Assembly (NCBI RefSeq): GCF_023100905.1
Contig: NZ_CP064686.1
Coordinates: 6,510,001-6,574,000 of the forward strand
Source of the DNA: Bradyrhizobium sp. 4
Lineage (GTDB): Bacteria > Pseudomonadota > Alphaproteobacteria > Rhizobiales > Xanthobacteraceae
DNA: 64,000 nt
Reading direction: 5' to 3'
The position numbers and the translations under genes were made by a program. Below, piece by piece: positions 8,832-17,146 of this stretch (positions are counted from its first letter, which is position 1; each line of letters begins with the position of its first letter). The notes beneath the pieces were generated by a model. The model had not been told where the DNA came from, did no database searches, and saw nothing but the letters and a program-made list of their open reading frames with translations.

Positions 8832-10070
8832 ATGGCAGACGCTCTGGAATTGCCGGCCCGTTCGCTGCTCAGCGCAGCAGCGGTTCGCGCGCGTGCCGGC
8901 GAGATGTTCGAGATCGGCCTGAACGACGGGCTGACGCATTTCACGATCGATCTCGATCGCATGAATGGCGTTGCCGACGCCGTTCTCGCCGTGACGCGCG
9001 AGGCCTATCCGACGCTGGAGATTCCGTTCCATGCGCGCTGGCGGCATTTCGTGCTCGGCGGCGTCGATCGCTGGGCGCGGCTTGCGGATGCGGCGCCGTG
9101 GCCCCATCGCGCGGCACGGGCACGCGCGGAGTTCGACCTTGCCATCGTCAGCGTGCTGCTCGATGCCGGCGCGGGTGCGGCGTGGCGATACCGCGACGCC
9201 GTGACGGGACGGAGCATCGGCCGATCCGAAGGACTTGCGATTGCAAGCCTCGACATGTTCGCGAGCGGTCTTTTTTCCCGCGATCCCCGCGCACCCTTCA
9301 GGGCCGATGCGGACATCCTTGCTAAACTGCCCCTCGCCTCCCTCACCTCCGCCTTTCAGCTGAGCGATGCCAATCCGCTGCTCGGGCTCGAAGGGCGGAC
9401 GGATCTGCTGCGACGCCTGGGCAAGCTGGTGACGGAGCGCGCGGACGTGTTCGGCGCGCACGATACGCCGCGGCCGGGCGGGTTGTTCGATCACATCGCG
9501 GCACAGGCGAAGGGCGGCGCTGTTCCCGCACCCGCGATTCTGTCGGCGGTGCTGAACCAGCTCGGACCGATCTGGCCGTCGCGACTGGAGCTTGCCGGAA
9601 TTCCGCTCGGCGATTGCTGGCGCCATCCGGCAATCAAGGCCAGCGATGCGACCTCGGGCCTCGTGCCCCTGCACAAGCTGTCGCAATGGCTGAGCTACTC
9701 GCTGATCGAGCCGCTCCAGCGCGCCGGGTTTGACGTCACCGACATCGACGGCCTGACCGGGCTTGCCGAATACCGCAATGGCGGCCTGTTCGTCGATCAC
9801 GAGGTGTTGCGCCTGCGCGACGCCGCCGACGCCGAACGTGCGCATGCGGTGGACTCCCTGCTCGTCGTCGAGTGGCGCGCGCTGACGGTGGCGCTGCTGG
9901 ACCGGCTCGCCGAACTGGTCCGCGCCAAACTCGGCCGCACTCCTGAGACATTGCCGCTCGCCAGCATTCTGGAAGGCGGCACCTGGGCCGCGGGCCGCGC
10001 CATCGCCTTCGCGCGGCGCCCCGACGGTTCGCCGCCGCTGAAGGTGATCAGCGACGGGACCGTTTTCTAA
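8832..10070 (+). CDS. urc4: URC4/DUF1688 family protein (uracil catabolism)
   Basis: 412 residues; starts at the ATG 8 bases after the URC1 stop, consistent with one transcript. It has the DUF1688 signature parts: R-S-L-L-S-A-A-A-V-R near the start, F-H-A-R-W-R-H-F, E-Y-R-N-G-G-L-F-V-D in the C-terminal third, and E-G-G-T-W-A-A-G-R near the end. DUF1688 is the family of fungal URC4, required for uracil use by the URC route; its biochemical reaction is not settled in my knowledge. No signal peptide or membrane segment, so cytosolic. Confidence 0.88.
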   Translation: MADALELPARSLLSAAAVRARAGEMFEIGLNDGLTHFTIDLDRMNGVADAVLAVTREAYPTLEIPFHARWRHFVLGGVDRWARLADAAPWPHRAARARAEFDLAIVSVLLDAGAGAAWRYRDAVTGRSIGRSEGLAIASLDMFASGLFSRDPRAPFRADADILAKLPLASLTSAFQLSDANPLLGLEGRTDLLRRLGKLVTERADVFGAHDTPRPGGLFDHIAAQAKGGAVPAPAILSAVLNQLGPIWPSRLELAGIPLGDCWRHPAIKASDATSGLVPLHKLSQWLSYSLIEPLQRAGFDVTDIDGLTGLAEYRNGGLFVDHEVLRLRDAADAERAHAVDSLLVVEWRALTVALLDRLAELVRAKLGRTPETLPLASILEGGTWAAGRAIAFARRPDGSPPLKVISDGTVF

Positions 10071-10125
10071 CGCGTAATCCAGACGCGTCGCATTGCGCAT
10101 CGATCAATTTCAGGAGCATCCCGTC

Positions 10126-10755
10126 ATGCAAGGCGTCACGATCGTCGATCATCCGCTGGTGCAGCACAAGCTGACCCTGGTGCGGGACAAATCGATTTCG
10201 ACCAAATCGTTTCGGGAGCTGATCAAGGAGATCGGCATGCTCCTGTGCTACGAGGTGACGCGCGACCTGCCGCTCACCGATACCGTTATCGAAACGCCGC
10301 TGGCGACGATGCATTCGGCCAAGATCGCGGGCAAGAAGCTGGTCTTCGTGCCGATGCTGCGCGCCGGCACCACCTTCGTCGACGGCATGATGGATCTGGT
10401 GCCGACGGCGCGCGTCGCACATATCGGCCTCTATCGTGAGCCGCACAGTTTTGCGGCGGTCGAATACTTCTTCAAGTCGCCGTCCGATCTCAGCGAACGC
10501 CTGGCGATCGTGGTGACGCCGGTCGTTGCGACCGCCAACACGGCTGTGGCCGCAATCGACCGGCTGAAGGAGCGCGGCGCCAAGGACATTCGCCTCGCCT
10601 GCCTGATCGCCGCCCCCGAAGGGCTCGAACGGCTGCGCGGACTGCATCCGGACGTCCCGATCTGGACGGCCGCAGTCGACGAAGGTCTCGACGAGAACGG
10701 CTTTATCCTGCCGGGCCTCGGCGACGCCGGCGACCGCGCCTACGGCACAAGATAA
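10126..10755 (+). CDS. upp: Uracil phosphoribosyltransferase homologue with altered PRPP loop
   Basis: 209 residues from the ATG at 10126, which follows AGGAG at 10112-10116. The fold matches Upp throughout: P-M-L-R-A-G, Y-R-E-P, A-A-P-E-G, and the uracil-binding tail G-L-G-D-A-G-D-R. The PRPP-binding loop, normally V-D-P-M-L-A-T-G-G-S, reads V-T-P-V-V-A-T-A-N-T here (Thr131, Ala137, Asn138). The acidic residue and the two glycines that hold PRPP are absent. In the URC pathway a UPRT (URC6/Fur1) acts with URC1 and URC4; this copy may have altered activity or be a sensor. It lies 55 bases after the DUF1688 gene. Confidence 0.8.
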   Translation: MQGVTIVDHPLVQHKLTLVRDKSISTKSFRELIKEIGMLLCYEVTRDLPLTDTVIETPLATMHSAKIAGKKLVFVPMLRAGTTFVDGMMDLVPTARVAHIGLYREPHSFAAVEYFFKSPSDLSERLAIVVTPVVATANTAVAAIDRLKERGAKDIRLACLIAAPEGLERLRGLHPDVPIWTAAVDEGLDENGFILPGLGDAGDRAYGTR

Positions 10756-10783
10756 GCGTCGGCCTGCAAACCGCGTCACATTA

Positions 10784-10808
10784 GGAACAGCTTCGCTCGC
10801 GCAAGGTT
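10784..10808 (+). promoter_or_regulatory. EcfG-type general stress promoter candidate
   Basis: GGAAC, 16 bases, GGTT. The EcfG consensus in alphaproteobacteria is about GGAAC-N16/17-CGTT, so one base differs. It lies 25 bases upstream of the small membrane-protein gene at 10834. Confidence 0.45.
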
Positions 10809-10833
10809 TTCCTGCTCTACCATGGAGAGCACG

Positions 10834-11043
10834 ATGACCTACCAGGATGACCGCAGAGCAGACAGAGCACGCCGCAACAGCCCGGTGGGCTGGGCGATCG
10901 GGGCGATCTTCGTGATCGCTGTAGTCGCAGCCGTCTTCTTCTACAATGGACGCGACGTCGGTCCGCAGACCACAACCACCACTCCGAACAACGCTCCGAG
11001 CGTCACCACGGGCTCAACCAATCCGACCGCCCCGGCAAAGTGA
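10834..11043 (+). CDS. Small single-pass membrane protein
   Basis: 69 residues from the ATG at 10834, which follows GGAGAG; an upstream in-frame ATG at 10822 is possible. A charged N-terminus (D-D-R-R-A-D-R-A-R-R) precedes one membrane helix (about residues 20-38) and a Thr/Pro/Asn-rich low-complexity tail facing the periplasm by the positive-inside rule. Function unknown. The stress-type promoter candidate upstream suggests induction in stationary phase or stress. It converges with the DUF305 gene. Confidence 0.6.
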   Translation: MTYQDDRRADRARRNSPVGWAIGAIFVIAVVAAVFFYNGRDVGPQTTTTTPNNAPSVTTGSTNPTAPAK

Positions 11044-11058
11044 TACGAGGCCGCTCCG

Positions 11059-11550
11059 TCAGGTCGGCGGCCGCGGAGGCAGATCCTTCGCATCCGCGGG
11101 CGCGGGCTTCTCCTTGAGGTCGGCGATCAACCGTTCCATTTCGCCGATCTCCCGCACCTGGGCTTCGATGATGTCGTCGGCCAGCTTGCGGACTCGGGGA
11201 TCCCTGATGTGCGCGCGCTCGCTGGTGAGAACCGCGATGGAATGATGCGGGATCATCGCCTCCATATAGGCAACGTCGGTCACGGTCTGCTGGCTACGAA
11301 CGAGCCAGAGCGAAACCGCAAACACGACAGCGCTGGCAGCCAGAATGGCGACGTTCGCCGTACGGTTCCTGTACATGCCCCACATGAAAGCGAGCATCAC
11401 GGCGGCCATGACCGCGCCCATTAGCAACGCCATCCACGTCCGGGTCTGGCTGTACCAGACGTGATCCAGAGCGAAGGTGTTGAGATACATCAGAGCGAAC
11501 ATGATCACGGTGGAAGCCGCGATCATCGTGACGAAACGACCGTAAGCCAT
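11059..11550 (-). CDS. DUF305 membrane protein
   Basis: 163 residues. Four hydrophobic segments fill the first 110 residues. The conserved C-terminal motif M-E-A-M-I-P-H-H-S-I-A followed by a helical R-K-L-A-D-D-I-I-E-A-Q-x-R-E-I segment is DUF305, a ferritin-like four-helix family sometimes linked to metal resistance. Only one copy of the motif is present. A GGAAC-N15-GGTT promoter candidate lies upstream. Confidence 0.8.
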   Translation of the reverse strand: MAYGRFVTMIAASTVIMFALMYLNTFALDHVWYSQTRTWMALLMGAVMAAVMLAFMWGMYRNRTANVAILAASAVVFAVSLWLVRSQQTVTDVAYMEAMIPHHSIAVLTSERAHIRDPRVRKLADDIIEAQVREIGEMERLIADLKEKPAPADAKDLPPRPPT

Positions 11551-11578
11551 GAGGAACTTCCCGCTGTCTATCGGGGAT

Positions 11579-11602
11579 AACCAGACCCCGACGGATCGTT
11601 CC
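11579..11602 (-). promoter_or_regulatory. EcfG-type promoter candidate for DUF305 gene
   Basis: On the minus strand GGAAC (11602-11598), 15 bases, GGTT (11582-11579), 28 bases before the start codon. The spacing is one or two bases shorter than the usual EcfG consensus, so it is weaker evidence than the candidate at 10784. Confidence 0.3.
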
Positions 11603-11652
11603 TCGCCGATTGGTGATTTGGCGCGGGGCCCGACGCGTCGGCGGCAAGAGAT

Positions 11653-12759
11653 TCAGATCTTGCCGCTGCCGCAGATCCCCTTCAGCGCCTGCCACTCCGC
11701 ATCCGTCAGCAGCGGCGGGCCGCTAGCGGGGCGATCCTCCTTCGTCATGCGCGCGAGGCGGTCCTCGGTCAGCGGATGGCTCGCCAGGATCGACGGGAGG
11801 CCGCCGCCTTCCTTGCCGGTGATGCGGAACATCAATTCGGCTGCAGGCTTCGGCGAACGGCCGAGCTTGTGCATGATCTCGATGGCAAACGTATCCGCAG
11901 CGGTCTCGGCTTCGCGCGAATAGGACGCCTCGACCACGCTGCGCGAGGCGAAGATCACGGCGCTCGAGCCGGTGACGTCGCCGAACAACAGGCCGATCAG
12001 GAACGAGGTGCCGCCGTTATAGATCAGGCCGCGCATGTTGTCGTAATGCTTGAGATGACCGAGCTCGTGGGCGAGGATGCCGGCAAGCTCGTCCGGGCTT
12101 TCGGCCTTGTCGAGCAGGCCCTTCAGCACGAAGACCTTGCCGCCCGGCAGCGCGAACGCGTTCGGCACCGGAGTCGGCAGCACGCCCGCGGTCATGGAAT
12201 CGTCGTCCAGGCCGGCGGCATCGCGTAGCCGATTGACCAGCTTGATGAAGGCCGCCTTCCCCGCCGCATCCTCGCACGCATTGCGGCCGAAGATGGTCTT
12301 CACCTGAACCTCCGACGCATCGCCAATACGGCGCTCGATCGGTTTCGGCACCAGCGGCGCGAGGCGGTCGGCAGCGAGCGGCACCCCGAACAGCACGACG
12401 CAGACGATGGAGACGGCGGCTGCCATCGACCAGCCGACGATCTTTGCGACGCCACGGCGCGAGGTCTGGTGGTCGTCGAGCCGCATGCAGCGCGCGGTCA
12501 CGTCTGAGGCGAGCACAGCGTCGCGGATTTCCAGCCGCGCCAGCGGCGGCGCGGAAGCGCAGGCGAGCCGCAAAATGCCAGGCGGGCTGTCGGCCCGGCG
12601 GATGTCGGCATAGGCCCAGCGAACGGGCGCACCCTCTTCGAGAATCTCGAGCGCGTCACTGAGCGTCAGCGTCACCTGCCGCCTGCGGCTCGACACGCCG
12701 TCGAAGAAGATGGTCGGCTTTGCGGATTGCGCCGGGGCCTCAGCGAATACGTCACTCAC
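11653..12759 (-). CDS. M48 family membrane metallopeptidase
   Basis: 368 residues with a GTG start at 12759. Residues 1-100 are a soluble N-terminal part; a membrane helix follows (about 105-125), then the peptidase domain with H-E-L-G-H (zinc ligands and catalytic Glu) and the third ligand Glu in S-R-E-A-E-T-A-A-D. This is the HtpX/Oma1-like M48C type, probably quality control of membrane or periplasmic proteins. The start lies 3 bases beyond the stop of the DUF898 gene, so the two are very likely translated from one transcript. Confidence 0.85.
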   Translation of the reverse strand: MSDVFAEAPAQSAKPTIFFDGVSSRRRQVTLTLSDALEILEEGAPVRWAYADIRRADSPPGILRLACASAPPLARLEIRDAVLASDVTARCMRLDDHQTSRRGVAKIVGWSMAAAVSIVCVVLFGVPLAADRLAPLVPKPIERRIGDASEVQVKTIFGRNACEDAAGKAAFIKLVNRLRDAAGLDDDSMTAGVLPTPVPNAFALPGGKVFVLKGLLDKAESPDELAGILAHELGHLKHYDNMRGLIYNGGTSFLIGLLFGDVTGSSAVIFASRSVVEASYSREAETAADTFAIEIMHKLGRSPKPAAELMFRITGKEGGGLPSILASHPLTEDRLARMTKEDRPASGPPLLTDAEWQALKGICGSGKI

Positions 12760-12762
12760 AGC

Positions 12763-13953
12763 TCAGAATCCCGCGACATCGAGTCCATCGGCAAAGCCTT
12801 CGCCCAGCGCGCTGGCAAGCTCGGCGCTGCCGCGCACATCCGCGGCTGCGGCGATGTTGTGCACATCGACCGTTTCCAGCACCTTGGCCCAGAGATCGCG
12901 CTGGAGATAGACCCGCATGACGATGTTGAGGGCCAGGGCTAGAGCGAGGTAGCCGATGACCATCATCACCAGTGTCGGGATGCTCTTGCCGGCATTGCCG
13001 GGCCCCAACGCCTGCTCGACCGAAAGACCACTCAGCGTGACCACGAGCATGGTCGCTCCGCCGATATAGGCGGCGAAGATGGCCGAGAGCAGCGTCCACC
13101 AGCCGATCACTTTCCAGTACAGGCCGTAGAATGCGTTGTGCGGCAGTTGCGAGGACAGGCTGACGTCGCCGATGCGGATGCCGTCGAGCCACCAGCGCCA
13201 CTCGCGCGCCTTGAATTCGGCATAGAAGAACGGCGCCAGCGGAAAGATCACCATTGCAATCGGGCTCAGCAGCCACAGCCACCAGGCGCGCTTGAAGAAC
13301 GTCCAGCCGTCGGCTTTGAAATCGCCGCGCAAATCGCCGTAATGAGTGTGCCGCATCTTGTAGCGTTCGAGCGAGGCCTCGCGCCACGGCAATGCGAGCC
13401 CGAGCGTCAGGAACACCAGCAAGCCCCACAGCATGGCGCGGAACGAATAGGCCCAGCCCGATCCGTCCATCCAGAACCGCACGCCGCGCCAGACCGTGCG
13501 CGTCAGGCGATAGCGCCGCGCGCGAAAGATCGCAAACTGACCGAAGGCGTAGAAGCTGATGAACAGCGGCGTCGAGGCAAAGCCCTGCCAGCGCTCGAAC
13601 TCGATACCGACAAGGAAGTAAGCGAGGTAGATCGGCACCAGGATCGCGAGCGCGAACAGGAAGCCGACCAGGAGCTCCTTGGCCCGCCCGGTATATTCGG
13701 CGGCGTCGCCATCAACCGCGGTGTTCGCCCACAGATGACGGCGGATGTCGGTGACGAGCCAGAACCGGTAGAAGCCGAAGGTGACGAGCTCGAGCATGGC
13801 ACCCTTGGTGACCAATTTGCGAAACTCGGTACGATTGCCGGTGAAATCGACCCGCGTGGGCGGCAGCGGCGGGGGTAAGGGTTCGGAGCCGATGGGGGCC
13901 CATTGCATGTCGTTCACGGCGGCAACCTCGGGGTGCGGACCTGGTTCGATCAA
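12763..13953 (-). CDS. DUF898 (YjgN-like) membrane protein
   Basis: 396 residues; a second in-frame ATG at 13908 is also possible. Multiple hydrophobic segments and the paired Trp/Phe/Tyr-rich motifs T-F-G-F-Y-R-F-W and R-Y-R-L-T-R-T-x-W-R-G-V-R-F are typical of DUF898. Function unknown. The immediate coupling to the M48 protease gene suggests a shared envelope role, possibly as substrate or partner of the protease (inference). Confidence 0.82.
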   Translation of the reverse strand: MIEPGPHPEVAAVNDMQWAPIGSEPLPPPLPPTRVDFTGNRTEFRKLVTKGAMLELVTFGFYRFWLVTDIRRHLWANTAVDGDAAEYTGRAKELLVGFLFALAILVPIYLAYFLVGIEFERWQGFASTPLFISFYAFGQFAIFRARRYRLTRTVWRGVRFWMDGSGWAYSFRAMLWGLLVFLTLGLALPWREASLERYKMRHTHYGDLRGDFKADGWTFFKRAWWLWLLSPIAMVIFPLAPFFYAEFKAREWRWWLDGIRIGDVSLSSQLPHNAFYGLYWKVIGWWTLLSAIFAAYIGGATMLVVTLSGLSVEQALGPGNAGKSIPTLVMMVIGYLALALALNIVMRVYLQRDLWAKVLETVDVHNIAAAADVRGSAELASALGEGFADGLDVAGF

Positions 13954-14081
13954 ACTTATAGATCAGAGATTAGTCGATCCCCAAGATGGGCGGGTTCGAT
14001 TTAGCTCGATTCCGGTCGATTTCTGGCACGATTCCACGGCCGAGGGCGTGCGCGAGATCACGTTGTCGGATCAATGGCCTC

Positions 14082-14166
14082 GTAGCCCGGATGGAGCGCA
14101 GCGCAATCCGTGACAGCGGCAGTGGCGGACCGAATCCCGGATTTCGCTCCGCTCCATCCGGGCTAC
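14082..14166. repeat. 85-bp palindromic REP-like element
   Basis: GTAGCCCGGATGGAGCG on the left is mirrored by CGCTCCATCCGGGCTAC on the right. The arms bracket an imperfectly paired centre. It is the main content of the 334-base gap between the DUF898 gene and the first P450. The sequence resembles short palindromic elements common between genes in Rhizobiales. Only one copy was seen here. Confidence 0.75.
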
Positions 14167-14287
14167 ATCACACCCATGTGGCAAAACTCGCCCTTGCTCC
14201 GGCGCAGACAACCGGCTGTAATTGCAAATCAAATACCGCAGCGCAGAATTCAACGAGAACGCGCGGTTCATGTCAGGGAGAGCGGTC

Positions 14288-15553
14288 ATGCATGGGACCA
14301 TCGAAAGCGCGTCGAAGCTCGACGCGTTACGCGCACGCGCAACGTCACTGCCGCTGGAGCAGTTCGATCCGGGCGACCCCGAGCTGTTCAGGACCGATAC
14401 GTTCTGGCCCTATTTCGATCGCCTGCGCCGCGAAGATCCCGTGCACTATTGCAAGGACTCGATGTTCGGCCCGTATTGGTCGGTGACGCGCTACAACGAC
14501 ATCATGGAGATCGAGACCAATCATTCGGTGTTCTCCTCGGCCTCCTCGCTCGGCGGCATCACCATCCGCGACATCGATCCGGAACTGCGCCGCGAGAGCT
14601 TTATCTCTATGGACCCGCCGCGTCACGCGGCGCAGCGCAAGACCGTGGCGCCGATGTTCACGCCGACGCATCTGGACAATCTCGCGCTGAGCATCCGCAA
14701 GCGCTCGGCCGAGTGCCTGGACAATCTGCCGCGTGGCGAGGTGTTCGACTGGGTCGACCGCGTCTCGATCGAGCTCACCACGCAGATGCTCGCCGTGCTG
14801 TTCGACTTCCCCTGGGAGGACCGGCGCAAGCTGACGCGCTGGTCGGACATCGCGACCACCATTCCCGGACCCGACGGCCTCGTCGCCACCGAAGACGAGC
14901 GTCAGGCCGAGCTGACGGAATGCGCGGGCTATTTCGCGCGGCTGTGGAAGGAGCGCATCGAGCAGCCGCCCAAGAGCGACCTGTTGTCGATGATGGCGCA
15001 TGGTGCCGCGACGCGCGACATGGACGCGAAGAACTTTCTTGGCAATCTCATCCTTTTGATCGTCGGCGGCAACGACACCACTCGCAACACCATGTCCGGA
15101 TCGCTCGACGCACTCAGCCAGCATCCGGAGCAATATCGCAAGCTGCGCGAAAACCCCGCGCTGCTCGACAGCTTCGTGCCGGAAGTGATCCGCTGGCAGA
15201 CGCCGCTGGCCCATATGCGCCGCACCGCGCTTGCGGACTTCGAGTTCCGCGGCAAGCAGATCAAGAAAGGTGACAAGGTCGTGATGTGGTACGTTTCGGG
15301 CAACCGCGACGCCGACGCGATCGAAAAGCCCTACGAATTCATCATTGACCGCGCCCGCCCGCGCACGCATCTCTCGTTCGGCTTCGGCATCCACCGCTGC
15401 GTCGGCTTGCGGCTTGCCGAACTCCAGCTCAAGATTATCTGGGAAGAGATCCTCAAGCGATTCGACCACATCGAGGTGGTCGGCGAACCCAAGCGGGTCT
15501 ATTCGAGTTTCGTGAAGGGTCTCGAAACCTTGCCGGTGAAGATCGCGGCTTAG
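14288..15553 (+). CDS. Cytochrome P450, CYP153-like (copy 1)
   Basis: 421 residues from the ATG at 14288, behind AGGGAGAG. P450 landmarks are the oxygen-activation I-helix G-G-N-D-T-T-R-N, the K-helix E-V-I-R and the haem loop F-G-F-G-I-H-R-C-V-G (Cys371). Overall wording (Y-W-S-V-T-R-Y-N-D-I, L-L-I-V-G-G-N-D-T-T-R-N) recalls CYP153 alkane omega-hydroxylases. Soluble, no anchor. The second copy follows after 92 bases. No ferredoxin or reductase gene is nearby, so electron partners must come from elsewhere. Confidence 0.85.
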   Translation: MHGTIESASKLDALRARATSLPLEQFDPGDPELFRTDTFWPYFDRLRREDPVHYCKDSMFGPYWSVTRYNDIMEIETNHSVFSSASSLGGITIRDIDPELRRESFISMDPPRHAAQRKTVAPMFTPTHLDNLALSIRKRSAECLDNLPRGEVFDWVDRVSIELTTQMLAVLFDFPWEDRRKLTRWSDIATTIPGPDGLVATEDERQAELTECAGYFARLWKERIEQPPKSDLLSMMAHGAATRDMDAKNFLGNLILLIVGGNDTTRNTMSGSLDALSQHPEQYRKLRENPALLDSFVPEVIRWQTPLAHMRRTALADFEFRGKQIKKGDKVVMWYVSGNRDADAIEKPYEFIIDRARPRTHLSFGFGIHRCVGLRLAELQLKIIWEEILKRFDHIEVVGEPKRVYSSFVKGLETLPVKIAA

Positions 15554-15597
15554 ATTCGCAAAGATGAGTTCGACACGTCCACAAGGAAGCTGCGCCC

Positions 15598-15619
15598 CCT
15601 CTCCCGCACGCGGGAGAGG
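15598..15619. other. 9-bp perfect hairpin between P450 genes
   Basis: CCTCTCCCG pairs with CGGGAGAGG around a CACG loop. No T-run follows, so it is more likely an mRNA processing or stability element, or a short repeat, than a terminator. Confidence 0.5.
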
Positions 15620-15645
15620 TTGAGCAAGCAACTGGAGCAACCACC

Positions 15646-16920
15646 ATGAACATCCAAGCGCCGGTTCAAGTGGACAAGGCAGAACGCATGCGCAGGGCGC
15701 GCGAGGAGGCCTATGCGACCCCGCTGGCGCAGTTCCACCCGGGCGCGCCCAGGCTGTTCCAGGACGACACCCTGTGGCCGTGGTTCGAGCGGCTGCGCAA
15801 CGAAGAGCCGGTGCATTACTGCACCAATGCGCCGATCGAGCCGTATTGGTCGGTGGTGAAGTACGACGACATCATGCATGTCGATACCAACCACGGCCTG
15901 TTCTCCTCCGATTCAACGCTCGGCGGCATCGGGATCCGCGACGTGCCGGAAGGTTATGACTGGCCGAGCTTCATCGCCATGGACCAGCCGCGTCACTCGT
16001 CGCAGCGCAAGACGGTGTCGCCGATGTTCACGCCGACGCATCTGGACGAGCTGGCAAAACTGATCCGCCAGCGCTCGCAGACCGTGCTGGACAATCTGCC
16101 GCGCAACGAGACCTTCAATTTCGTCGAGCGGGTCTCGATCGAGCTGACGACGCAGATGCTCGCCACCCTGTTCGACTTTCCCTGGGAAGAACGGCGCAAG
16201 CTGACGCGCTGGTCCGATGTCGCGACCGCGCTGCCCAAGAGCGGCATCGTGGCTTCGGCCGAAGAGCGCCGTCGCGAGATGGATGAATGCTACGCCTACA
16301 TGTCCAAGCTCTGGAACGAGCGCGTCAACTCCGCCCCGCGCAACGATTTGCTGTCGCTGATGGCGCACAACGACGCCACGCGGTTCATGGATCCCGACAA
16401 TCTCATGGGCAACATCATCCTGCTCATCGTCGGCGGCAACGATACCACGCGCAACACCATGACGGGCTCGGTGCTAGCGCTGAACGAGAACCCGGAGCAG
16501 TACGACAGGCTGCGCGCCAACCCGGAACTGATCGATTCCATGGTGCCCGAAGTGATCCGCTGGCAGACCCCGCTCGCGCATATGCGGCGCACCGCACTGC
16601 AGGACACTGAAGTTGGCGGCAAGCACATCAAGAAGGGCGACCGCGTCGTGATGTGGTACGTCTCCGGCAACCGCGACGAGGAGATGTTCGAGAGGCCGAA
16701 CGAGTTCGTCATCGATCGCCCGCGGCCGCGCACCCACCTCTCCTTCGGCTTCGGCATCCACCGCTGCGTCGGCATGCGGCTTGCCGAGCTCCAGCTCAAG
16801 ATCGTCTGGGAAGAGATGCTGAAGCGCTTCGACCGCATCGAGGTGGTCGGCGAGCCCAAGCGGATCTATTCGAGCTTCATCAAGGGATATGAGTCGCTGC
16901 CGGTGAGGATCCCGGGGTAG
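15646..16920 (+). CDS. Cytochrome P450, CYP153-like (copy 2)
   Basis: 424 residues, clearly paralogous to the preceding P450 along its whole length. I-helix G-G-N-D-T-T-R-N, K-helix E-V-I-R and haem loop F-G-F-G-I-H-R-C-V-G (Cys374) are all intact, and the substrate-recognition stretches differ modestly (for example G-I-R-D-V-P-E-G-Y-D against T-I-R-D-I-D-P-E-L). GGAG lies before the ATG. Likely cotranscribed with copy 1 and possibly of different chain-length or substrate range. Confidence 0.85.
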   Translation: MNIQAPVQVDKAERMRRAREEAYATPLAQFHPGAPRLFQDDTLWPWFERLRNEEPVHYCTNAPIEPYWSVVKYDDIMHVDTNHGLFSSDSTLGGIGIRDVPEGYDWPSFIAMDQPRHSSQRKTVSPMFTPTHLDELAKLIRQRSQTVLDNLPRNETFNFVERVSIELTTQMLATLFDFPWEERRKLTRWSDVATALPKSGIVASAEERRREMDECYAYMSKLWNERVNSAPRNDLLSLMAHNDATRFMDPDNLMGNIILLIVGGNDTTRNTMTGSVLALNENPEQYDRLRANPELIDSMVPEVIRWQTPLAHMRRTALQDTEVGGKHIKKGDRVVMWYVSGNRDEEMFERPNEFVIDRPRPRTHLSFGFGIHRCVGMRLAELQLKIVWEEMLKRFDRIEVVGEPKRIYSSFIKGYESLPVRIPG

Positions 16921-16927
16921 GCTCCAC

Positions 16928-17030
16928 TGTCATGCCCCGCGCAGGCGGGGCATCCAGTACGCCGCGGCTTCTCGGCTGAAGCACTGCGGGCTCTGGAATA
17001 CTGGATTGCCCGCCTTCGCGGGCAATGACA
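16928..17030. repeat. Repeat family B, copy 1 (103 bp)
   Basis: TGTCAT and ATGACA ends; GCCCCGC-GCAG-GCGGGGC at the left and GCCCGC-CTTC-GCGGGC at the right form terminal hairpins; inner ATCCAGTA and TACTGGAT are inverted. A second copy of the same length lies at 44970-45072. No gene is seen between here and the LysR stop at 17147. Confidence 0.85.
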
Positions 17031-17146
17031 CCGAGGGTGGATTAGGAGCGGACGACTCCACCCCAGCTATAAAATTCCGGCATGACAGTTCGCACAACAT
17101 GCGATGGGTCGCACACGGCCTACTGTCCTAAACCGCACCGGCACAT

